Of a DNA stretch of 7,250 nt, positions 1-7,097 are shown piece by piece. Where the stretch lies: assembly GCA_028707745.1 (NCBI GenBank), contig JAQWAJ010000082.1, positions 1 through 7,250 on the forward strand, read 5' to 3'. Origin of the DNA: Bacteroidales bacterium. GTDB lineage: Bacteria; Bacteroidota; Bacteroidia; Bacteroidales; UBA12481. A program made the translations under genes and the position numbers. The notes beneath the pieces were generated by a model, which saw only the letters and a program-made list of their open reading frames with translations, searched no databases and was not told where the DNA came from. Position 1 is the first letter of the stretch. Each line of letters opens with the position of its first letter.

Positions 1-485
1 TGATCAAACTGATCGAGGATTATAATCTTTACTTGCTGGATACCATGCACCCGATCCTGGAACCCATGAAGTCAATTGCGAGCGGACGGTCGATTCCAAA
101 TCACGTAAAAAAGGCTGCATCCCCCGAACCCAGGATTTACCGGCGGAACAGAATCGAATATTGCGTGGTGCAACCGGGTGACAATGTGAAAAAACTGACC
201 GAACAGTACTCCATGTTTAAAAGGGAGATCCGAAGGTTCAACGAAATGGGTAAGGATGAAGAGGTAACGGCCGGACAGGAGATTTATCTTCAGCCCAAAC
301 GCAAGAAAGCTGAGTCGGGGTACACCACGCACACGGTGGAAGCAGGCGAAAACATGCACAGCATCTCACAGATTTACGGGATCAAGCTGAAATGGCTCTA
401 TAAACGTAACCGCATGGAAATGGGAACTGAGCCGAAGGTAGGGCAGGTCGTGTGGCTGAGAGGTAAGAAGCCTGCAAAGAAATGA
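1..485 (+). CDS. LysM-domain protein, 3' part of a probable glucosaminidase (5' end outside window)
   Basis: The reading frame is open from base 3, so the gene begins upstream and about 160 C-terminal residues are visible. The first visible residues (IKLIEDYNLYLLD) resemble the last helix of the FlgJ-like glucosaminidase domain in Bacteroidetes cell-wall hydrolases. A low-complexity basic linker follows, then two LysM repeats: about bases 159-294 (YCVVQPGDNVKKL to GQEIYLQP) and 324-468 (THTVEAGENMHSI to GQVVWLRG). Each keeps the V-x-x-G-[DE]-N start and the G-Q-x-[IV] end typical of LysM, which binds N-acetylglucosamine in peptidoglycan. The tail is lysine-rich (GKKPAKK). Likely role: an exported or periplasmic peptidoglycan hydrolase anchored by LysM. 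The TTG at 33 and ATG at 45 are internal codons, not starts. The LysM call is strong; the catalytic domain is inferred from only a few residues. The stop codon (483-485) directly abuts the fmt stop. Confidence 0.85.
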   Translation, partial: IKLIEDYNLYLLDTMHPILEPMKSIASGRSIPNHVKKAASPEPRIYRRNRIEYCVVQPGDNVKKLTEQYSMFKREIRRFNEMGKDEEVTAGQEIYLQPKRKKAESGYTTHTVEAGENMHSISQIYGIKLKWLYKRNRMEMGTEPKVGQVVWLRGKKPAKK

Positions 486-1454
486 TTATCCCGCACTAAG
501 AATTTGCTCGCGGAAACCACGCAGAAACTCGGCAATGATCATTGCTTTTTTTCCGGCTTGCTGGAGTTTCTTTACCCTGAGTGAACCTGATCCGGTTTGG
601 ATCCATAATTTGTTCGGTTTTTCAAACAATACCTCGCCCGGAAATCCCCACTGAGCGTTAGGATCTATTTCGGTTTCAAGAATCTTCATGCCGAAACTGT
701 ATCCCGAATCGGTCAGAAACTGAGTCCATGCACCGGGAACCGGAGATAATCCACGTACCTGATTGTGAATTTTGTGCGCCGGGTCGTGCCAGTTGATATG
801 TCCGTCTTCACGACTGATTTTGGGAGCCGTTTTGAGCAATATGCCCGGTTTTATGATCTCAGTTTGGGGTATAGCCTTGATTGTTCCTTCGGATATCTCA
901 TGAATGGTTTCCAGCAAGAGGCCGGCTCCGAGAGTCATCAGCGTGTCATGCAATTCGCCGGCAAGCGTGTCATCAGTAAGCGGCACCCGGGCTTGCTTAA
1001 GAATATTTCCGGTATCGATCTCTTTTTCGATGAAAAAAGTGGTAACGCCGGTTTCTGAATCTCCGTTGATTAAAACCCGGTTGATCGGGGCGGCGCCTCT
1101 GTATTGGGGTAACAATGATGCATGAAGGTTTATGGTACCCAAACGGGGCATCGACCAGACTACCTCCGGCAGCATCCTGAAAGCCACAACCACAAAAAGC
1201 TCCCCGTTGAGAGCCTGAAGATCTTCCAGAAAATAGTCTTCTTTCAAACTGTCAGGCTGTAAAACCGTCAGTCCTTTGTCATCAGCATATCTTTTAACCG
1301 GTGATAAAGTCAACTGAAGGCCACGACCCGCAGGCTTATCGGGAACAGTAACCACCCCGGCAACCGGATATCCTGCCTTGTACAAAGCATCCAGCGATGG
1401 AACCGCAAATTCAGGCGTTCCCATAAATACAATGCGGGGCAGTTTATCTTTCAT
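486..1454 (-). CDS. fmt: Methionyl-tRNA formyltransferase
   Basis: Transfers a formyl group from 10-formyltetrahydrofolate to the amino group of Met-tRNA(fMet), making the initiator used by bacterial ribosomes; cytosolic. The 322 residues match the usual length of about 310-320. The N-terminal hydrolase fold opens with RIVFMGTPEFAVPSL (7-21). The folate site and catalytic core are intact: Asn109, His111, the SLLPQYRGAAPI loop (113-124) and Asp147 in EIDTGNIL, equivalent to Asn108, His110 and Asp146 of E. coli Fmt. The C-terminal tRNA-binding domain is marked by APKISREDGHINW (210-222) and NQVRGLSPVPGAW (231-243). The ATG at 1454 is 7 nt after the ribBA stop, with no recognisable Shine-Dalgarno, so it is probably translated from the same message. 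It is the last gene of the minus-strand cluster and ends immediately against the convergent LysM gene. No truncation seen. Confidence 0.97.
   Translation of the reverse strand: MKDKLPRIVFMGTPEFAVPSLDALYKAGYPVAGVVTVPDKPAGRGLQLTLSPVKRYADDKGLTVLQPDSLKEDYFLEDLQALNGELFVVVAFRMLPEVVWSMPRLGTINLHASLLPQYRGAAPINRVLINGDSETGVTTFFIEKEIDTGNILKQARVPLTDDTLAGELHDTLMTLGAGLLLETIHEISEGTIKAIPQTEIIKPGILLKTAPKISREDGHINWHDPAHKIHNQVRGLSPVPGAWTQFLTDSGYSFGMKILETEIDPNAQWGFPGEVLFEKPNKLWIQTGSGSLRVKKLQQAGKKAMIIAEFLRGFREQILSAG
532..552 (+). terminator. Candidate intrinsic terminator of the LysM gene, inside fmt
   Basis: A perfect 14-base palindrome (GCAATGATCATTGC, 532-545) is followed at once by seven T residues (546-552). 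As RNA it folds into a 5-bp stem (six with a G-U pair at the base) with a GATC loop and a U-tract. It lies 46 nt after the LysM stop and within the 3' coding part of fmt, where the opposite strand encodes Lys-Lys-Ala-Met-Ile-Ile-Ala. The stem is short, so termination may be partial. No comparable signal was seen for the opposite direction. Confidence 0.45.
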
Positions 1455-1461
1455 CTTGATG

Positions 1462-2724
1462 TCAGGTTAGTTCAGGATCAGGTAAATCGAGGTGTAAATG
1501 TAAGAAATGCCCCATCTTATCCCGCTTGGTTTGCAAATAGAATGCGTTATAGGGGTTGGGCTGAATCTCCAGAGGAACATTTTCAATAATCTGTATTCCA
1601 TATCCTTCGAGCCCGGCTCTTTTCTTGGGATTATTGGTGATCAGTCTGATCTTTTTGATACCCAGGTCGCGGAGAATCTGGGCGCCTACGCCATAATCCC
1701 GTTCATCTTCGGCAAATCCGAGATTAATATTGGCCTCAACCGTATCCTGGCCCTCTTCCTGAAGCTTATAGGCCTTGATCTTGTTGAACAAACCGATACC
1801 CCGGCCCTCCTGGTTCATATAGATCAGGGCTCCTTTCCCTTCGCGGTTGATCATCTCCATCGCCGTATGCAGCTGCGAACCGCAATCACAGCGATAAGAA
1901 GCAAATACATCACCTGTCATACAGGATGAATGTACCCTCACCAGCACCGACTCATCGTCGGTCCAGCTTCCCTTGATCAGCGCAATGTGCTCCTGACCGT
2001 TTGATTTCTGACGATAAGGGATCAGATCGAAATCACCGTATTTAGTGGGTAAATTCACCTGTACGCCCCGTTCGATCAGACTTTCCTGTTTCAAGCGGTA
2101 GGCAATCAAATCTTTAACGCTGATGATCTTCAAACCGAACTCATCGGCAACCTTTAAAAGCTCGGGTAACCGTGCCATAGTGCCGTCATCATTCATGATC
2201 TCGACCAAAACACCGCCAGGCCTTAATCCGGCCAGTCGCGTCAGATCAACGGCAGCTTCGGTGTGACCGGCCCGCCTGAGTACCCCTTTTTCACGGCCGA
2301 TCAACGGGAAAATGTGCCCGGGCCTACCCAGATCTTCCGGTTTTGTGCGTGGATCCACCAGCGCGTTAACCGTTTTCGCCCGGTCCTGCGCCGATATACC
2401 TGACGTGCATCCTTGCCCGAGCAAATCTATGGACACGGTAAAAGCAGTTTCATGAAACGAGGTGTTGTTTCCCACCATTGGAGGCAAATCAAGCTCCTGG
2501 CACCGTTCCTTTGGCAGCGGGGTGCAGATCAGCCCCCTGCCGTAACGGGCCATGAAATTGATAGTCTTCGCGGTGGTTAGTTGTGCAGATGCTACAAAAT
2601 CGCCTTCATTCTCGCGATCCTCATCATCGACAACTATGATAATCTCACCTTTCCTGATCGACTCGATGGCATCTTCAATACGATCGAGTTTTTTATTGAT
2701 GACGTTTGGTTGGTTGCCAGACAT
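1462..2724 (-). CDS. ribBA: Bifunctional 3,4-dihydroxy-2-butanone 4-phosphate synthase / GTP cyclohydrolase II
   Basis: Carries out both entry reactions of riboflavin synthesis. The N-terminal RibB half turns ribulose 5-phosphate into 3,4-dihydroxy-2-butanone 4-phosphate and formate. The C-terminal RibA half opens the GTP ring, releasing formate and pyrophosphate. At 420 residues it has the normal fused length. RibB motifs: [12 protein letters not shown] (31-42) with the acidic metal-binding residues, and GHTEAAVD (153-160). RibA motifs: the zinc ligands Cys268, Cys279 and Cys281 in HSSC...RCDCG, NQEGRG (304-309), the catalytic Asp-Glu-Arg (340-342) and TNNPKK in the last third. Both halves look active. 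The ATG at 2724 is the only plausible start; it lies 32 nt inside the 3' end of the GT2 gene and is preceded by a purine-rich site. No FMN riboswitch can fit directly upstream because that region is coding. Confidence 0.97.
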   Translation of the reverse strand: MSGNQPNVINKKLDRIEDAIESIRKGEIIIVVDDEDRENEGDFVASAQLTTAKTINFMARYGRGLICTPLPKERCQELDLPPMVGNNTSFHETAFTVSIDLLGQGCTSGISAQDRAKTVNALVDPRTKPEDLGRPGHIFPLIGREKGVLRRAGHTEAAVDLTRLAGLRPGGVLVEIMNDDGTMARLPELLKVADEFGLKIISVKDLIAYRLKQESLIERGVQVNLPTKYGDFDLIPYRQKSNGQEHIALIKGSWTDDESVLVRVHSSCMTGDVFASYRCDCGSQLHTAMEMINREGKGALIYMNQEGRGIGLFNKIKAYKLQEEGQDTVEANINLGFAEDERDYGVGAQILRDLGIKKIRLITNNPKKRAGLEGYGIQIIENVPLEIQPNPYNAFYLQTKRDKMGHFLHLHLDLPDPELT

Positions 2725-3868
2725 TGGTTTTTACCCCTTTTAGATATCGCACCAGTCCTATGCTGAGCGCGAGATTCATCCCGAAAAAATGTGTGATGAA
2801 TCTCAAAATTTTAATGTGCAAATTTAACTTTTTAAACAGATAATCGAGAGCCGGCATGAGTAAAACCCCAAGGTAAACAAATAACAATGCCCGGTAAAAA
2901 ACCGAAGGGACCGCAAGATATCCCAGCGCCAGCAATGCAAGGAGCAGAAATGCCGGTCCCAGCCACCGCAATACCTTATGACTGAGGAAACAAAATGCAA
3001 GAGCAGGCTTCGACGGCCACAATAGTTTTCTGAAGCGCTTGAGATTTTGAAAGTTGCCGGTGGCGATCCGGATCTTACGTTTCAATTCAATGGATAATTC
3101 GTTGGAAACATCTTCATAAACCCGCGCTTCAGGATTGTTTACGGCTTTATAGCCCGATTCCAAAACCTTCATGTTGAGATAAAAATCGTCGACCAGAAAA
3201 TTGTCCGGCACCGGATCAAACAACTCCCTGCGGATCGCAAAACAACCCCCGAATGGCCCCATCATTACCCCCCACAGCCTGCTTTCCAGATATTTTATGC
3301 TCACTTCACGCGAGATATAGGCTTTCTCCTGAAAGGAGATCCCCTCACGCTTCATACCCAAGTTAATCATTTGTGTATCAACCAATCCAATCGAGCGGTC
3401 AACAAAAGGAGCCGCTATGCGGGACAGAGTTTCTTCATCAAAAATGACATTCGCATCGGTGAGAACCAGGATCTCTCCACAGGCTTCTTTAACCAGTTTG
3501 TTGATTACACCGGGCTTCCCCTGACGGATGTCAAATTTGAAAAACCTCAATGAGGCAAACTCCCCGGCAAGGCGGCCGATGATCTCCGCTGTGCTGTCAG
3601 TGGAATTGTCTGATCCGATCAGAATTTCAAACCGGTCCGCCGGATACCGGGTGTGATACACCGATCGGATCTTCTCTTCAATCACATCTTCTTCATTGTA
3701 GGCCGATAACAGAATGCTTATCATGGGTTCATTGCCTGGATGATCGGGATAGGCCGGCCTTTGTTTATGCAGGGCGCCAATGATCCGTAAAATGACCGGA
3801 AACAGCACATAGCTGTGAAAAACAGCAACGACACAAATCCAGAATAATATGTTAGCTGCGAGTATCAA
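2693..3868 (-). CDS. Membrane-bound family 2 glycosyltransferase
   Basis: An inverting glycosyltransferase that should move a sugar from a nucleotide donor to a lipid- or glycan-linked acceptor at the cytoplasmic face of the inner membrane. The 391 residues comprise an N-terminal hydrophobic helix (about 3-30), a GT-A catalytic domain (about 48-270) and C-terminal hydrophobic segments (about 303-340 and 355-374). Motifs: SAYNEE (55-60) for nucleotide binding, GSDNSTDST (85-93), LTDAN (136-140) at the DxD position, FGGCFAIRR (206-214), and LVDDF (225-229) with the likely catalytic Asp pair, then [14 protein letters not shown] (263-276) where processive synthases carry QxxRW. Donor and acceptor cannot be read from sequence. 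The start appears to be TTG at 3868: no in-frame ATG or GTG lies between the upstream stop (3875-3877) and the conserved N-terminal helix. It overlaps the GT4 gene by 17 nt and ribBA by 32 nt. Probably builds a surface polysaccharide with the adjacent GT4. Confidence 0.9.
   Translation of the reverse strand: MILAANILFWICVVAVFHSYVLFPVILRIIGALHKQRPAYPDHPGNEPMISILLSAYNEEDVIEEKIRSVYHTRYPADRFEILIGSDNSTDSTAEIIGRLAGEFASLRFFKFDIRQGKPGVINKLVKEACGEILVLTDANVIFDEETLSRIAAPFVDRSIGLVDTQMINLGMKREGISFQEKAYISREVSIKYLESRLWGVMMGPFGGCFAIRRELFDPVPDNFLVDDFYLNMKVLESGYKAVNNPEARVYEDVSNELSIELKRKIRIATGNFQNLKRFRKLLWPSKPALAFCFLSHKVLRWLGPAFLLLALLALGYLAVPSVFYRALLFVYLGVLLMPALDYLFKKLNLHIKILRFITHFFGMNLALSIGLVRYLKGVKTNVWQPTKRHQ
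2734..2741 (-). promoter_or_regulatory. Ribosome binding site of ribBA
   Basis: On the minus strand AAAAGGGG ends 9 nt before the ribBA ATG (2722-2724), inside the last codons of the GT2 gene. It is the most Shine-Dalgarno-like sequence before any gene here; fmt and the START-like gene show none. It supports the ATG at 2724 as the true start despite the 32-nt overlap. Confidence 0.5.
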
Positions 3869-5060
3869 TAGTTTTTAAAAATTCAACCAGACGATTGGTT
3901 AACAGTTTGTTATCGAAATTGTTTTTGATAAACAACATGGCATTGGTTCCGGTTTCACGGCGTAAACCTGCGTTTTGTGCCAGTGTAATGATCAGATTGG
4001 CAAACTCTTCGGGCTGATCGGCGATGAACGTCTCTTTTTTGTTCTTAACGGGTATGCCTTCGGCGCCAATTGTAGTAGTTACCGTTGCTTTTCCGGCCGA
4101 CAGGTAATCGAGCAGTTTGATTCTCATGCCACTGCCCGAGAATAGCGGCACAATGAATATCGTATGTTCGCGGATAAATGCCCCGGCATCTGCAACTTCA
4201 CCATGAAAAACCACTCCCGGTGCCGATACTCCGGCAGCAAATAATCCGGGTGCATTGCGGCCGGCCAGGTGGAATTCGATTCCGGGTATTTCGCGCCTGA
4301 CGATTGGCCACACCTGCCGGATAAACCAAAGAATTCCTTGCTGATTGGGCAGCCAGTCGAGAGCGCCAAGATGGGCAACTGTAACATCCCGGTATATCGG
4401 GTCATCCATGGACTGTTCTGTCAGGTCCTTACCGGTTGGCATCACATGGCAGGGCCTGGTGTTTCCAAATTCCCTGAAATGCTCAGCATCTCTCTCCGTG
4501 ATGGGTACAAGGGCATCGTACCGGTTGACCAGCGACAGCTCAAAGCGTCGTATCCGGCGTGCCAGTATCGACAGATAAAGTCGTTTAATCCCTTTGGATG
4601 ATTTTGCCGTTCGTGCCCATATCTCATGCTCGATATTGTGAGCGCGGAGTACCACCGGAGTGTCGGTATGAGAGCGTATGTCGTTAAGATAGAGCCCGGT
4701 ATACAGGTTTTCGAGAATAATGAAATCAAATTTGTTTTCTGATAACAGACTCAGAAGTTTCAGCCGGAAATCGTTGGATCTGAACCGCACGGCATTATAG
4801 GGCAGTTTGGAAAACAACAGGTTCGAAATGAGCTTTTTCAGCCGGATCTGTGTATTCACGGGAACGATCTCCCATTGGATTTTTTCCTTCGGCCGCAAGC
4901 TGGGATCTTCAGGATCGACAAAGTGTTTTGGCGTATTCATAGCCAGTACCACAACATCATGCCCGGCCTTCGTGAGTTCTCTGGCAAGGGTCAGGCTGGC
5001 GATGGCACCGCCGTCACGGGGAGGGAAGGGAACTTTATTGGTGACCTGAAGAATCTTCAT
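3852..5060 (-). CDS. Family 4 glycosyltransferase
   Basis: A retaining GT-B-fold glycosyltransferase, 402 residues, probably cytosolic or membrane-peripheral and active in cell-surface glycan synthesis. The N-terminal lobe begins MKILQVTNKVPFPPRDGG, with the glycine loop (17-18) that contacts acceptor or donor, followed by RAHNIEHEIW (139-148). The C-terminal lobe carries VAHLGALDWLPNQ (228-240), EFHLAGR (262-268) and the donor-binding stretch around SGSGMRIKLLDYLSAGK (308-324) ending in GAEGI (332-336). I chose the ATG at 5060. The frame stays open to a GTG at 5147, but those 29 extra residues lack family character and would lie deep in the lptF/G gene. Even from 5060 it overlaps that gene by 26 nt, and its own stop overlaps the GT2 start by 17 nt, suggesting translational coupling. 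The sugar transferred cannot be told from sequence. Confidence 0.92.
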   Translation of the reverse strand: MKILQVTNKVPFPPRDGGAIASLTLARELTKAGHDVVVLAMNTPKHFVDPEDPSLRPKEKIQWEIVPVNTQIRLKKLISNLLFSKLPYNAVRFRSNDFRLKLLSLLSENKFDFIILENLYTGLYLNDIRSHTDTPVVLRAHNIEHEIWARTAKSSKGIKRLYLSILARRIRRFELSLVNRYDALVPITERDAEHFREFGNTRPCHVMPTGKDLTEQSMDDPIYRDVTVAHLGALDWLPNQQGILWFIRQVWPIVRREIPGIEFHLAGRNAPGLFAAGVSAPGVVFHGEVADAGAFIREHTIFIVPLFSGSGMRIKLLDYLSAGKATVTTTIGAEGIPVKNKKETFIADQPEEFANLIITLAQNAGLRRETGTNAMLFIKNNFDNKLLTNRLVEFLKTIDTRS

Positions 5061-6525
5061 TTTCGGCAATCGGGTTTCGCTTGCCAAATCTAAGGATTTT
5101 CTTGATGAGTAGGGTATACGTGTCGGTTGAGAGGATGACCGAGTCACGGGTGGATTTGATGGTCAGATAAACTCCGACGGACAGCAGCACAAAGGTGGGG
5201 CCCCACATACCGAGCCATACCGGAGTGACACCGGTTTTGGCATATTTTTCACCCGCCATGGAAATGATGTAATAAAAGATAAAAAACAGGGTCGACACCA
5301 CAACCGGGGTGCCTAATCCACCTTTACGAATAATGGCTCCAAGCGAGGCTCCGATCAGGCAAAAAATCAGACAGGCCAGCGACTGCGTCAACTTACGGTG
5401 CCATTCGATTTCATACTTGGATATCCAGGTTTCATCTCCTTTGCGTTGGTCCATAGAGGCTTTGATCATCGTTGATACCACCCTGGCCTGACTCATGGCT
5501 TCTTTCAGAACATTTTCGCGTTTGGCCAGAGGCAGCGAATCATAAACCTGATCCAGGTCGATGCGCAGGGTTGCCAGTTTCTGCTGATGGTCGCTCAAAG
5601 GGGTCAGCGTATCTTTCTTGTCGGCAAATCTGAAATAATGAACCTGAAGGATGTCGCGGGTTACCTTTTCACGTTTCTTGTTCATGGTAATCTTGAAATT
5701 TGAAACGTATGCCGATAACTCATGCATGTTTTTCCGCCTGAAATGGTCCTTTAACACGTCCTTTTCGGTACGGTCAAGTTCATTGGAAGGCAGGGTAAAC
5801 AGAAATTGTTGCATACCGAACTTGTCGCGCCTGAATGGCCTGGTCTTCTTCAACCGTCCGGTATTATCCAGCTGCTCTGCATAGTTGTATCCATTATAGA
5901 GGGTCAGCATGAGGTTGCGCTTGTCCTCGGTGATGACCATGAGCCCTGAATCGGCCACTGTTACCGACAGATTGCCCATTTTTTTGGTGTGATCATAGAT
6001 CATCAGGTCATACAACATGCGGCTGTCTTTGTCTTTTCCCCCGATTTTCAGGCTATATCCTTCCAGCTCGTTATAGAATTGCCCTTCCTTAATGTCGAAT
6101 TCGGGACGTTGTGCCCTGATGTCCGACAGAAGGTTGAAAAATCTCATATTGGTTTTCGGGATGACAAAGTTGGAGAAGGCAAAAGCCCCGAGTGAAATGA
6201 CCACTACAAGCGCTATCAGGGGGGTCATGATCCGGGTGAGCGAAATACCGGAGGATTTCAGTGCGGTGAGTTCAGAGTGCTCGCCAAGATTGCCGAAAGT
6301 CATGAGTGAGGCCAGCAGTACGCCCAGTATGATTGCCAGGGGAACAAGAGTGGCCGAGGCATAGGTGATGAGCTCAATAACCACCGACGCGGTAAGACCC
6401 TTGCCTACCAATTCATCGATATATCGCCATACAAACTGGAGGATCAGAACGATCATAGCCAGGCAAAATGTCATCACCAGAGGTCCGATAAAGGATCGGA
6501 TCATATATCGGTGCAATCTTTTCAC
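5035..6525 (-). CDS. LptF/LptG (YjgP/YjgQ) family lipopolysaccharide export permease
   Basis: An inner-membrane subunit of the ABC transporter that extracts lipopolysaccharide and passes it to the LptA/LptC bridge; the ATPase LptB is not in this window. Of 496 residues, three transmembrane helices lie N-terminal (about 10-33, 55-78, 100-122) and three C-terminal (about 380-397, 405-424, 434-456). The large periplasmic part between (about 123-365) is longer than in E. coli LptF or LptG, as is usual in Bacteroidetes. Family signatures are ELTALKSSGISL (85-96), thought to form the LptB coupling helix, and EWHRKLTQSLACLIFCLIGA (374-393). Whether it is F or G cannot be decided from the sequence alone. 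The start is GTG at 6525, giving MKRLHRYMIRSF, which fits the family's usual beginning; an ATG at 6504 would shorten it by seven residues. It is 68 nt from the START-like gene and overlaps the GT4 gene by 26 nt. Confidence 0.93.
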   Translation of the reverse strand: MKRLHRYMIRSFIGPLVMTFCLAMIVLILQFVWRYIDELVGKGLTASVVIELITYASATLVPLAIILGVLLASLMTFGNLGEHSELTALKSSGISLTRIMTPLIALVVVISLGAFAFSNFVIPKTNMRFFNLLSDIRAQRPEFDIKEGQFYNELEGYSLKIGGKDKDSRMLYDLMIYDHTKKMGNLSVTVADSGLMVITEDKRNLMLTLYNGYNYAEQLDNTGRLKKTRPFRRDKFGMQQFLFTLPSNELDRTEKDVLKDHFRRKNMHELSAYVSNFKITMNKKREKVTRDILQVHYFRFADKKDTLTPLSDHQQKLATLRIDLDQVYDSLPLAKRENVLKEAMSQARVVSTMIKASMDQRKGDETWISKYEIEWHRKLTQSLACLIFCLIGASLGAIIRKGGLGTPVVVSTLFFIFYYIISMAGEKYAKTGVTPVWLGMWGPTFVLLSVGVYLTIKSTRDSVILSTDTYTLLIKKILRFGKRNPIAENEDSSGHQ

Positions 6526-6542
6526 AGGAGCAATCTCTTCAC
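6514..6542 (-). repeat. Near-identical 12-base direct repeat at the lptF/G start
   Basis: On the minus strand GTGAAGAGATTG (6542-6531) and GTGAAAAGATTG (6525-6514) match at 11 of 12 bases, 17 nt apart. The second copy is the lptF/G start (GTG, then Lys-Arg-Leu). The first is in another frame and opens a six-codon ORF (Met-Lys-Arg-Leu-Leu-Leu) whose TGA overlaps the lptF/G GTG as GTGA. Confidence 0.6.
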
Positions 6543-6593
6543 ATTATTCAATCACAAACGCTCAATTTCCGTGCTTGGTATGCTGCAGGCGGA

Positions 6594-6983
6594 TCAGATT
6601 GATCCCAGCTGACTGAAAAGCACCGATATTTGTTTGTCCCATAATCCTTTAGTGTCTTCGATTTCGCTTTCGTCTGCAAAATCGGTAATGCTGAGGGAAA
6701 CTTCGCTGGTTAGCGGATCCTGAGAGATCCGGAATTCAAAATAGGTTTTCAGGTCCGACTCGTCCAGCCACCTGTAACGAACAAGCCTGTTCTCCTTCAA
6801 CGAAACCAACTCGGCTTTCTGAGAGGCTTTTTCCCATCTGAAAGTCAATACCGATCCTTCAATATCCACATCATCGGCAAACCATTCCGATAAACCACCC
6901 GGTGTGCTCAGCCTGGAGAAAATAACTTTAGGCGAAGCGTTAATCACATACTCAAGTTCAAATTTTACTTTTCCCGCCATCAT
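6594..6983 (-). CDS. START-like (SRPBCC superfamily) domain protein of unknown function
   Basis: A 129-residue soluble protein spanned by a single START-like domain of the kind widespread in Bacteroidetes. No signal peptide or membrane segment is present. Recognisable stretches are YVINASPKVIFSRLS (12-26), the signature GLSEWFADDV (30-39), YFEFRI (81-86), TDFADESE (100-107) and LWDKQI (114-119). The SRPBCC fold forms a deep hydrophobic pocket and often binds lipids or other non-polar ligands; the ligand of this subfamily is unknown to me. Two consecutive ATG codons (6983 and 6980) could start it, and neither has a Shine-Dalgarno. It heads the minus-strand cluster, directly before lptF/G, so a link to envelope lipid handling is possible but only inferred. 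A 6-bp inverted repeat (6591-6605) overlaps its stop codon, without a following T-run. Confidence 0.85.
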   Translation of the reverse strand: MMAGKVKFELEYVINASPKVIFSRLSTPGGLSEWFADDVDIEGSVLTFRWEKASQKAELVSLKENRLVRYRWLDESDLKTYFEFRISQDPLTSEVSLSITDFADESEIEDTKGLWDKQISVLFSQLGSI

Positions 6984-7054
6984 TTAACAGATTGGTACAA
7001 TGGGGCAATATATGAAAAAATGCCGACAAAGCAAGAAATCTGGTTTTCGGGACA

Positions 7055-7083
7055 TTTTCGGTTTGCAAAAATTATTATATTTG
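7055..7083 (+). promoter_or_regulatory. Bacteroidetes-type promoter of the tRNA gene
   Basis: TATATTTG at 7076-7083, followed by C, is a perfect match to the Bacteroidetes -7 element TAnnTTTG. It sits 14 nt before the mature tRNA, placing transcription initiation near 7088-7091 with a short leader. The -33 element is poor: TTTT at 7055-7058 with a 17-nt spacer is the nearest candidate, whereas the consensus is TTTG with about 19-21 nt. Confidence 0.6.
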
Positions 7084-7096
7084 CGACCTCTAAAAA
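7066..7096 (-). promoter_or_regulatory. Candidate promoter of the START-like/lptF-G cluster
   Basis: Reading the minus strand, TTTT (7096-7093), a 19-nt spacer and AATTTTTG (7073-7066) approximate the Bacteroidetes pattern TTTG-N19-TAnnTTTG, with one mismatch in each box. Initiation would fall near 7058, giving a leader of about 75 nt before the START-like ATG. The -7 element overlaps the tRNA promoter region on the other strand. No better candidate was found in 6984-7097; a second option nearer the gene (TTTG at 7030-7027, TATATTG at 7012-7006) has a spacer of only 14 nt. Confidence 0.35.
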
Positions 7097-7097
7097 G

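Noticed and set aside
33..485. A complete small protein starting at the TTG at 33
   Set aside because: The frame is open from base 3 and the upstream residues continue a glucosaminidase-like helix, so the gene is truncated by the window edge.
765..1058. Plus-strand ORF opposite fmt
   Set aside because: It is the antisense of a clear fmt gene with intact catalytic motifs; no family resemblance or start signal. The other antisense ORFs over ribBA, GT2, GT4 and lptF/G were dismissed for the same reason.
5061..5147. A 29-residue N-terminal extension of the GT4 protein from a GTG at 5147
   Set aside because: The extension lacks family character, lies within lptF/G, and the ATG at 5060 gives the typical MKILQVTNKVPFP beginning.
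6526..6593. A separate promoter for lptF/G in the 68-nt gap
   Set aside because: A TTTG is present on the minus strand but no TAnnTTTG lies at suitable spacing.
6591..6605. Inverted repeat GGATCAGATTGATCC at the START-like stop as a terminator
   Set aside because: The stem is 6 bp with a 3-nt loop and there is no T-run on the minus strand; the next gene follows after 68 nt, so read-through is more likely.
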